Source: Lathyrus oleraceus
Lineage: Eukaryota; Streptophyta; Magnoliopsida; Fabales; Fabaceae
Direction: 5' to 3'
DNA length: 64,000 nt
Assembly: GCF_024323335.1 (NCBI RefSeq)
Contig: NC_066584.1
Coordinates: 236,759,494-236,823,493 of the forward strand
Shown piece after piece: positions 56,396 to 64,000 of this stretch (positions within the stretch are counted from its first letter, which is position 1; every line of letters begins with the position of its first letter). The position numbers and the translations under genes are program-made. Below the pieces are notes generated by a model that saw only the letters and a program-made list of their open reading frames with translations, was not told the origin of the DNA and searched no databases.

Positions 56396-57928
56396 ATTCA
56401 GCCATATTATTTGTACACTTGAAAGTCAATCTAGTTGTAAACGGAAAATGTGTGCCTTGAGGAGTAATAATCACTGCCCCAATGCCATTACCATATTGAT
56501 TAACAGCTCCATCAAATACCATGGCCCAACAGGAACCAGGTTTTGGCCCTTCTTCAAGCAATGGTTCATCACAATCTTTCATTTTCAAGTACAAGATCTC
56601 TTCGTCAGGAAAATCATACTGCACTGACTGGTAATCTTCAATCGGTTGGTGAGCCAAATGGTCAGCCAAGATACTACCTTTGACTGCTTTCTGAGATCGG
56701 TATTCAATATCATACTCTGATAACAACATTTTCCAACGGGCAATCCTCCTAGTTAAATCAGGCTTCTCGAATATATACTTGATTGGATCCATTTTGGATA
56801 TCAACCAAGTGGTATGATTCAACATATATTGACACAGACGCTTAGCAGCCCAAGCCAATGCGCAATAAGTCTTCTCTAGCATAGAATATCGAGTCTCACA
56901 GTCGGTGAATTTCTTACTGAGGTAGTAAATTGCAAATTCTTTCTTCCCTGTCTCATCTTGCTGACCAAGAAATAACCCATACTATCTTCAAGCACAGTCA
57001 AATACATGATCAACGGTCTTCCTTCCACAGGCTGAGACATAATCGGAGGTTCAAGCAGATACTCTTTGATAGTATCAAAAGCTTTCTGGCAGTCCTCGGT
57101 CCAATCACAAGACTGATCTTTTTGAAGAAGCTTGAATATAGGCGCACATGTGGCATTCATATGCGAAATGAATCTGGAAATGTAATTTAAACGGCCGAGA
57201 AAACCTTTGACTTGATTCTCAATTTTGGGTGCATGCATCTCTTGTATTGCTTTGACCTTGGCAGGATCAACTTCAATACCCTTATCGCTGACAATAAAGC
57301 CCAACAACTTACCAGAACGAACACCAAATGTACACTTATTTGGATTCAAGTGGAGTTTATACTTCCTCAAACGCTGGAATAACTTCAACAAATTCTCTAC
57401 ATGTTTCTCTTCATCAATAGATTTAGCAATCATATCATCCACATAGACTTCGATCTCTCTATCCATCATATCATGAAAAAGAGTAGTCATTGCTCTTTGG
57501 TAAGTTGCACCAGCATTCTTTAAACCGAAAGGCATCACTCTATAACAGAATGTTCCCTAGGGTGTAATGAATGTGGTCTTCTCCATATCTTCGGGTGCCA
57601 TCTTGATCTGATTATATCCGAAAAATCCGTTCATAAATGAAAAGACTTTGAATTTAGCTGTGTTGTCTACCAACATATCAATGCGTGGCAGAGGGAAATC
57701 ATCTTTCGGACTAGCTTTGTTCAAATCTCTATAATCAACACACATGCGGACTTTTCCATCCTTCTTCGGAATGGGCACAATATTGGCCACCCACTGCAGA
57801 TACTCAGCGATCACAAGGAAACCGACATCAATTTGCTTTTGCACTTCTTCTTTGATCTTCATTGCCATATCAGGATGAATTCTCCTCAACTTCTGCTTGA
57901 CCGACGGGCATTCTGGATTCAACGACAA
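56331..57928 (-). pseudogene. Element D reverse transcriptase and RNase H
   Basis: RT blocks: PIPKKDGKVRMCVDYRDLNK, FSFMNGFFGYNQIKMAPED, ITP then TAG (57557-57559, Trp in relatives), MPFGLKNAGATYQRAM, catalytic EVYVDDMIAKS, LGFIVSDKGIEVDPAKV and FLGRLNYISRFI. RNase H: LIMYLTVLEDSMGYFLVS; a frameshift near 56890 changes to MLEKTYCALAWAAKRL. Then SILADHLAHQP and the additional RNase H with FDGAVNQYGNGIGAV and NNMAEYEACIMGL. A further frameshift at about 56340-56390. Confidence 0.85.
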
Positions 57929-58262
57929 TCAATGCTCCACAATCTCAGAATCCAACCCAAGCATGTCTTGATAGGACCAAGCAAATACATCTGAATATTC
58001 TCGAAGAAGATCAATCAACCCCTTCTTCACTTCAGGACACAATTGAGTCCCAATCTCGACTTCCTTCACATCATCTTCGGAACCCAAGTTGACTAACTCG
58101 ATCTGCTCTTCGAATGGTTGAATGGATTTTCCTTCATGCTCAAGAAGACGAGACAATTCATCACTTATTTCTTCATCACTTTCCACCTCAGCCTCAAACA
58201 CAGGGAATTCAAAATTTGGAGAAGGAGAAGGATCATTGTATTCAATGGGGTTAGAAACCAAC
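57929..58262 (-). pseudogene. Element D pol second exon, 5' part
   Basis: Directly after the intron: LVSNPIEYNDPSPSPNFEF, ISDELSRLLEHEGKSIQPF, LIDLLREYSDVFAWSYQDM and LGLDSEIVEH, then TGA (57929-57931) where relatives have Arg; RT follows in the same frame. The IDLLREY-DVFAW block is the normal lead-in to Ty3-gypsy RT. Confidence 0.82.
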
Positions 58263-58519
58263 CTGCATAATAATTTGATGTTTTGATTTTAAAGAAGTGA
58301 ATTGTGACCAAATATTATGCAGATGGACAATTATATTATTTATTTATGTTTTTTGTGATTACCATTTTTAGGATAAAGCAAAAGGTAAAAATAAAAACAT
58401 CATAGATGTGGATGAATAGAATTATATTTTATTAATGATCAAATTTGAAATGTCCAACAATGTTCACTTTTCCCTTAGACATATGAGAAGGATTTTCAAA
58501 AACAAATAAAAGCAATTAC
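58263..58519 (-). other. Element D intron (257 bp)
   Basis: Minus-strand GTAATTGC at 58519 and ATTATGCAG ending at 58263. Splicing joins AA to G and restores a Lys codon and the reading frame. Position, frame phase and end sequence ATGCAG match the intron of element C although the interior differs. Confidence 0.78.
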
Positions 58520-59300
58520 TTAGATCGATGCATGATAACAGGAATATCAACAACAGTCCAATTGTTACAAGCTTTTCCATGTGTCACAAAATTGCTGCAG
58601 TCTTCATCTTCATCACCCTTTAGCACAACAGCTAAGTGTTGTTCATTACCATGAATGAACCCTCCGCTACGGAAACTGGGTTGCATATCTTCAGATCTAA
58701 CCACTAATGAACCTCGTTGGAAACCTAAACCGACTCTGTTCTTGTTATCGGAGACCTCTACCATCTATCCCCACTGATCAGACTGACCATCTTCAACAAT
58801 CTTCAGCGCATCTTTGAATGAGGACATGGGTGCCCCAACTTTCTTTTCCTCAGCAATAGATAAGGCTTGGAACGAAGTTCCAACCTCATCCTCAGCTTCT
58901 ACATAAGAGAACGATGACAGGTGGCTGACCAACAACACCTTCTCCCCGCCAACAATGACAAGCTTTCCACTTTTGACAAATTTCAGCTTTTGATGCAACG
59001 TGGAAGTAACGGCTCCTACCTCATGAATCCATGGTCTTCCTAATAAGCAGCTATAGACCGGGTGAATATACATTACTTGAAAAGTAATTTTGAAGTCACT
59101 CGGACCTATCTTCATTAGAATGTCCACTTCACCGATCACAGTTTTGCGAGAACCGTCAAAAGCTTTGACGATCACGCCATTATATCTCATAGGAGCTCCT
59201 TGGTATGACAACCTAGACAAAGTTAACTTCGGGAGTACATTCAATGAAGACCCGGTGTCTACCAACACATTCTACAGGGCATCATCTTTACAATTTATCG
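58520..59300 (-). pseudogene. Element D protease exon, cut by element E
   Basis: Aspartic protease: VDTGSSLNVLPK (catalytic DTG) at about 59260, FDGSRKTVIGEVDILMKIGP, VMYIHPVYSCLLGRPWIHE. TAG at 58765-58767, then MVEVSDNKNRVGLGFQRGS, SFRSGGFIHGN and NNWTVVDIPVIMHRSK before the intron. Just upstream of DTG a frameshift and TAG are visible, and at 59300 coding stops at the LTR of E. Confidence 0.85.
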
Positions 59301-59419
59301 TGTCATACCCCAAAATTCGCCTGTTAATTTTTATACTTTCAACAGAGGTCTATTCATTTTCAGAGGAACAAAGATCCAGCGCACAGGCTACCAAATCCAG
59401 AAGATGACCTGAACTGTCA

Positions 59420-59620
59420 TGCTCGCTAGGCGAAGCCCACGCTTTCTCCTTCGCTCTAGCGAACCTTGTTGATTTTGCTACTGGAATGCTCGCTAGATGC
59501 TCGCCTAGCGAGTAAGTACTAGCTATGCTTTTATCCAAGTCTGGGAGAATTCGCTGGAACACTCGCTGAGTGTTCGCCTAGCGAACCCTTCGCTAGCTCA
59601 CTCGCCTAGCGAAGCTTGCG
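59420..59620. repeat. TCGCCTAGCGA palindrome cluster in E LTR
   Basis: At least eight whole or half copies of TCGC(C)TAGCGA/CGCTAGGCGA around the TATA box upstream side, with a second group at 60072-60150 downstream. Confidence 0.85.
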
Positions 59621-59684
59621 GATATACAAAAATTCTGGGCCTGAATTGCCTTCAGTCTGACCCCACCAAGACACAAAAAATTAG

Positions 59685-59693
59685 CTATAAATT
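59685..59693 (+). promoter_or_regulatory. TATA box of element E LTR
   Basis: CTATAAATT, 385 bases into the LTR, following the palindrome cluster. Confidence 0.6.
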
Positions 59694-61376
59694 CCAGAAC
59701 TTCATTTGAAAAAGGGACGGACGGGAGATCAGAGAACTCATCTACACAAAGGTTACCTCCACCAACCCTATCAGGCATAAACCTTAAGATTGCTCTGCAA
59801 ACCCAACGGTGCAAATTCAATTTGATCCGATCCCACCAATCAGGTTTGCCCTATTCTCACTACTCTATGCTCCCAATTTGAAATTTCTAAGTGTATGAGG
59901 CATTATGGTTGAATTTAGAAAGTCGAATATCATCAGGTTTTGCATGTGGGTTTATATGTGTATAAACGTGTAAAACAATACTTTGAATATTCGATCATGT
60001 AATTTCTGTAATGGAGGCCATATGGTTTGGGGTTTCCGAAATCGTACCAGTATCAAAGAAGAACCCAGAACCCGCGGTCGTTCGCTAGCACCTCGCTAAG
60101 CGAACATGTAGCGGGGGTTCGCCAGGCCTTCGGTAGGCGAGGCAGTAGCGAACATGACAGTAGTTAATTTTTTTTTTCTGTTTGCATTTTGACCTGTTCT
60201 GTATTGGTTTGACATGTTTTCTATTGCATTTGCACGCTGTTTGCCTGACACTATTATTGCTATGATTCTTTTGTTCGGTGCAACCCTTGATTGCACCCCA
60301 TCCCGTTATTCTAACATGTTTGCTGAGTTTTTGTAAGGGCTCCCATGATTCTGGAAGAGATAGCTCGGCATTCCACGTTATTTGTGGGATATCATCGTGG
60401 AGATTTATTCTGATTACTTGGTTAATTATATTGCCTTCGAATATGTGATCTTATCCCTCTCTTTGTTACCTTACGATATTACGATCGTGTCCCGCGAATA
60501 TGGGGATACCCTTAGCAAAAGACCCTTTCGATTAAATCATCATCATCCCTAAACAGATAAGTCATAGTCCCTTCGATCAAAAGGTCAATGTCCCTACAAG
60601 ATAAATCATAGTCCCTCGAACGTTGCCTTCGAATATTGACCTTGTCCCTCGAACGTTGCCTTCGAATATATGACTTTGTCCCTCGATGACCCTTCGTTGT
60701 AGCCTGTGATTAAATGATGATCGTCCCTTCGAATGCTAAGGTATCCTTACAAATGTTGCCTTCAATGACCAATCGACGACCCCGCGATGTCCCTTTACAT
60801 CCAAAGGATAAGACTACTTACTTCTCAATAGTAAGGACAGTTTTACCCTCCTAAGGATAGGAAATACCCATATAGACCTTGGGTAGGTATAACTCTTAAA
60901 TGCTTGCTCACAGCTTAAAATACTTTTCACACCTCACACTTTTCAAAACATCTTTTAGAAAATCACCACTTGGTATACATTCACACCAGAATCATCGCCG
61001 AGTTATATTTTTCTAAACATCTGTCAAAATCAAACGAGATAAACACTTTGTATACATTCGTACAAGAATCATTACAAAGTTAAACTCTCCTTTCAAAATA
61101 TTTTCTAAACACACCACATTTCTCAAACACTTTCTCAAACAAGGAAAACATAAGTGAGTCAAGCAATTAAGAGCCCATGGATAACCATGGATACAAAGGG
61201 TGCTAACACCTTCCCTTTGTATAATGTACCTCCCGAACTCAAAATCTAATCAAGGTCTTTCCTGTTCTTTTCCGCCTTTCCTTATTGGATAAAAGAAAAG
61301 TCGGTGGCGACTCTTGCTATCCGCAACATTGCTTTTCAAAGCAAAAACACAAAGTCAGTTCACCGTATCACAGAAC

Positions 61377-61394
61377 TGGCGACTCTGCTGGGGA
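61377..61394 (+). other. Element E primer-binding site
   Basis: TGGCGACTCTGCTGGGGA, four bases after the LTR end; identical to the C PBS. Confidence 0.93.
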
Positions 61395-62150
61395 ATCTTA
61401 AAAAGAGAGGTTACCTTAAAGATAAGATCACTTGTGTTTTCGAATTGTTTCTTTGCCTGATTTACTTTTAAGGGATTGTTTGGGTATTCTATGCTTGAGT
61501 GAAAGATCCTACACCCGGATCTAGTGTACCTTAGGTAAGTAGCAAGAGATCATCGCGACTGTCCGACGTATACTGGAATGATTAAAATGATGGCTACGGT
61601 TAATGTGACACTTTGGATGTCCTGATGTTCCTCATGTTTACTTGAGGAAAAATTTGGCGTCTGCGTGGTGTCATCAAAGCATTTACCAGACCTTTAGAAC
61701 CCTAATTGACTCATCCTAGCCATTAGAAAGTAGTGAGATAACTGACTTCGGTTCCGACTGGGGTTGGTTGATACTCGATACTACACTCTTTGAGATTGGA
61801 CTTTGGGGAAATTTTGGTTAACCGCTTGGTGTTGCACTGAAGTGGACTTAAGGAAAGGTCAATGATTTGAGATCCTTCTAGAACCCGGTTACTATTCTAG
61901 GACAGGTTGAACCAACCAAACTTCAGTGGGGAGGGTACTTACCTATGGAACTCATGCAAGCCTTAAAACCTAGGAATAATTGCGGTGTGACTTGTTTGTG
62001 TTACTTACTTAACATCATAACATCATAACATCATAACATCATAACATCATAACATCATAACATCATAACATCATAACATCATAACATCATGGCATTGTAC
62101 TAACCGTTTCGAGGAATTAGGGATTTAACTTTGCTCTATTTTGTAAGGCT
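61395..62150 (+). other. Element E leader
   Basis: No coding signal up to ORF1. Contains the 8-bp minisatellite at 62011-62090. Confidence 0.7.
62011..62090. repeat. AACATCAT minisatellite, 10 units
   Basis: Ten uninterrupted copies of the 8-mer AACATCAT about 60 bases before the ORF1 start. Confidence 0.97.
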
Positions 62151-63263
62151 ATGGCTTCCAGGAAGACCATCCGGATCAATTTTGTAGCGACCTCTCCTCA
62201 ACTCAAGGATTTAGTGTCAGAACTTCCCGATCATGCTCGGTTCATCAAGAAACATGGTCATCTCCTCAAATTAGTTACCACCGGTTTCAAGGAAGATATG
62301 ATGAGAGTTCTATTCCAGTTTTTCGATCCTAGACATCATTGCTTCACCTTCCCAGATTATCAGTTGGTACCCATATTAGAGGAATTTTCCAAGTTGCTTG
62401 GGATACCTATCCTTAATCAAACACCTTTCAGTGGTTTAGAAAAGATTCTATGGTCTGAAGAGGTTGCCGCAGATTTACATATGACAAAGTCCGACATTGA
62501 AACTAATTGGGTAACAATAAGTGAAGTTAAGGGTTTACTTGCCAAATTTCTGATAAATAAGGCCTGAGAATTCCTAAAAGCTACGAATGTCCGCGCTTTC
62601 GACGATGTTCTAGCATTACTAATCTATGGTTTGGTGCTATTTCCTAATCCGGATCAATTCATAGACATGAATGCTGTCAAGATATTTCTCACTCATAACC
62701 CTGTGCCCACCTTGCTTGGAGACATTTTGCATTCCCTTCACACTCGTACTATGAAAAGGCAAGGGACTCTCATGTGCTACGTACCTTTATTATCTAGGTG
62801 GTTTATTTCGCACCTTCCTCAATCAGTCTTGAAGAATGAGCAAAATTTGAAATGGTCTCAAAGGATAATGTCGCTCTCCCATTCAGACATCCATTGGTGT
62901 CCCCAACCCAAAGAAAATGTTATCATCATTGACCGTTGTGGAGAATTCTCTAACGTACCACTCCTAGGGATAAGAGGAGGTATTACTTATAATCCTGCTT
63001 TAGCCCTACGTCAGTTTGGTTATGCTCGAAGAGATGGTCCACATGAAATAATTATCCAAGACACTGTGTTTGACTATGACAATGATTCTCAAGGTCTCCG
63101 TCAAAGGTTTGTACGAGCTTGGGGCATGGTGAAAAGAAGTACTTTAGGACATAAAAACTCTATTCCTATGGAACCTTATCTCAGATGGGTACGCGCCAGA
63201 GCTCGTGAGCTTATCATGCCATATCTTGCAATCGGACCTCTGTTTGTAATGAACATTGTTTAA
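62151..63263 (+). pseudogene. Element E ORF1 (Ogre extra ORF), one in-frame TGA
   Basis: Starts MASRKTIRINFVATSPQLKD; one frame of 371 codons runs to TAA at 63261-63263, broken only by TGA at 62565-62567. Downstream residues AFDDVLALLIYGLVLFPNPD, RTMKRQGTLMCYVPLLSRWF, LRQFGYARRDGP and the end LAIGPLFVMNIV are all in the same frame. Similar proteins in legume genomes are annotated as uncharacterised (I believe with a plant-mobile-domain-like DUF). Function in Ogre is unknown. TGA replaces a likely CGA (Arg) codon, a CpG transition. Lies before gag, as in other Ogre elements. Confidence 0.8.
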
Positions 63264-63422
63264 AGAAATTATTAATAAAAGTTTCCCTTTTTGGTGGTTT
63301 ACGCAAAGTTAAATTCCAAAAGTTCTTGAAAACATTTCATACATTGCATAACATAACATAACATTGCATAACAGGTACTCTAAAAGGATCAATGTTCTCA
63401 CGGTTTTCCTCCAATTAGGAAA

Positions 63423-64000
63423 ATGGCTCTCGAACAAACTGTCAAGGATCTCCAGGCTCAGAATGCCCAATTCCAGGAGATGATCTTGAGCTTATCCAAG
63501 GGGCAGGAGGAACTGAAGACTCTATTGCTCGAGAAGAAGAAAGACAAGAAGCTTGTGAGTTGCATTAACCCGGGAAGAAGGTTTAAAGGACAGGCTCCAA
63601 GAGTCAAGATTGGAATTCCGAAGGATAAAGAAGATGAGACAGAGAATGATTCGGAAGAGGAGGATGCTGATCCCTTCAACCCTGAGGACGACTATGAAAA
63701 TTATGAAAATGAACAGTACTCTCCGAAAGATGATAAGTATAAGTTGCTGGAAGAACGTATGCTAGCTATGGAGGGTCAGAAGGCGCCCGATCTGGATTTT
63801 GAAAGCTTAGGTCTGGTCTCTAACGTGGTCATTCCTCGCAAATTCAAGGTCCCCGCTTTCACTAAGTATGATGGTGCGTCTTGTCCTCAGATGCATCTGA
63901 GAGCTTATGTGAGAAAGATCCAGCCGTATACCACTGATAGGAAGCTATGGATCCATTTCTTCCAAGAGAGTCTGTCTGGCACACAGTTAGAGTGGTATTA
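63423..64000 (+). CDS. Element E gag, 5' part, open to window edge
   Basis: ATG at 63423-63425, then 192 codons without a stop to the last base. N-terminal coiled coil (EQTVKDLQAQNAQFQEMILS, GQEELKTLL), a Lys-rich turn, an acidic stretch (about residues 70-95, with DNDSEEED-like composition), then the capsid start VVIPRKFKVPAFTKYDG, HLRAYVRKIQPYTTDRK and HFFQESLSGTQLEWY. This is the Ogre gag capsid, the same part that element C has lost. Separated from ORF1 by 159 non-coding bases. The C-terminus lies beyond the window. Confidence 0.85.
   Translation, partial: MALEQTVKDLQAQNAQFQEMILSLSKGQEELKTLLLEKKKDKKLVSCINPGRRFKGQAPRVKIGIPKDKEDETENDSEEEDADPFNPEDDYENYENEQYSPKDDKYKLLEERMLAMEGQKAPDLDFESLGLVSNVVIPRKFKVPAFTKYDGASCPQMHLRAYVRKIQPYTTDRKLWIHFFQESLSGTQLEWY

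Larger units (their letters stand above)
40760..59300 (-). mobile_element. Element D: Ogre/Tat element, minus strand, with G inside and cut by E
   Basis: Minus-strand order: protease (59300 down), intron, RT, RNase H, second RNase H, start of integrase, then a deletion to the 3'UTR (55690-53865 and 44549-43728), polypurine tract and 3' LTR (43714 down to about 40760). G sits in the 3'UTR with a cccgt duplication. E interrupts the protease at 59300, so gag, ORF1 and 5' LTR of D should lie beyond E, to the right of the window. Multiple stops and frameshifts make it inactive. The second RNase H and the intron place it in the Ogre branch of Tat. Confidence 0.8.
59301..61372 (+). repeat. Element E 5' LTR (2072 bp)
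   Basis: Begins TGTCATACCCCAAAATTCGC and ends CACCGTATCACA. TATA box CTATAAATT at 59685-59693. TCGCTAGGCGA-type palindromes at 59420-59620 and 60072-60150. A block of repeated TTCGAATAT/CCCTCGAACG phrases at 60430-60740. The 3' module GGTGCTAACACCTTCCC (61199) and GGTGGCGACTC (61303-61313) is shared with F and C. Confidence 0.88.
59301..64000 (+). mobile_element. Element E: Ogre retrotransposon, 5' part, runs off-window
   Basis: Plus-strand order: LTR (59301-61372), PBS (61377-61394), leader with an 8-bp minisatellite, ORF1 (62151-63263) and gag (63423 to the edge). An ORF upstream of gag and this PBS are hallmarks of Ogre. It lies in D's protease; the target base string before the LTR is tatcg (59296-59300), which should recur after E's 3' LTR. 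Confidence 0.9.

Noticed and set aside
63458..63679. Minus-strand Ser-rich frame at the right edge
   Set aside because: Antisense of the acidic and Lys-rich part of the element E gag.

Overview
The window is a plant nuclear intergenic region made almost entirely of nested LTR retrotransposons. I found no intact host gene, rRNA gene or canonical tRNA gene. Ogre/Tat-type Ty3-gypsy elements with very long LTRs, a primer-binding site (PBS) of the TGGCGACTCTGCTGGGGA type, an intron between protease and RT, an extra ORF upstream of gag and repeat-rich 3'UTRs point to a legume, most likely tribe Fabeae (pea, vetch, faba bean, lentil, Lathyrus). The host is inferred from element families, not from a host gene.

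Layout. (1) 1-12226: element A, a minus-strand SIRE/Maximus-like Ty1-copia element whose 3' LTR lies off the left edge. A solo LTR (S1, 3899-5291, target-site duplication ataag) sits in its RT, and a gutted Athila-like element (B, 7282-12004) splits its 5' LTR. (2) 12288-33751: a Tat-type solo LTR (F) split by element C (12746-32104), a 19.4-kb Ogre deletion derivative on the minus strand with two 5577-bp LTRs and a perfect acatt duplication. (3) 33752-40760: old debris, comprising a 617-bp TRIM (33938-34554), copia RNase H scraps, a plus-strand copia LTR plus decayed gag (H), and a possible DNA-transposon fragment with a long TA repeat. (4) About 40760-59300: element D, a minus-strand Ogre/Tat element (3' LTR, repeat-rich 3'UTR, RNase H, RT, intron, protease). 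Its 3'UTR holds element G (44550-53864), a full-length minus-strand SIRE/Maximus-like copia with 961-bp LTRs and a perfect cccgt duplication. (5) 59301-64000: element E, a plus-strand Ogre inserted in D's protease, with a 2072-bp LTR, PBS, ORF1 carrying one TGA, and an open gag running off the right edge.

Order of events. D predates G and E; F predates C; A predates S1 and B. By eye the C LTRs differ at about 15 sites (recent insertion), the G LTRs at about 40 of 961, and the B LTRs more. The most interesting signals are: many copies of a PBS-like motif in the 3'UTRs of C and D, oriented so that the element's sense RNA carries the complement of the PBS; a tRNA-like fold with A and B boxes inside both C LTRs; a short copy of the PBS core inside several LTRs; and lineage-specific clusters of short palindromes in the LTRs of B, C and E.
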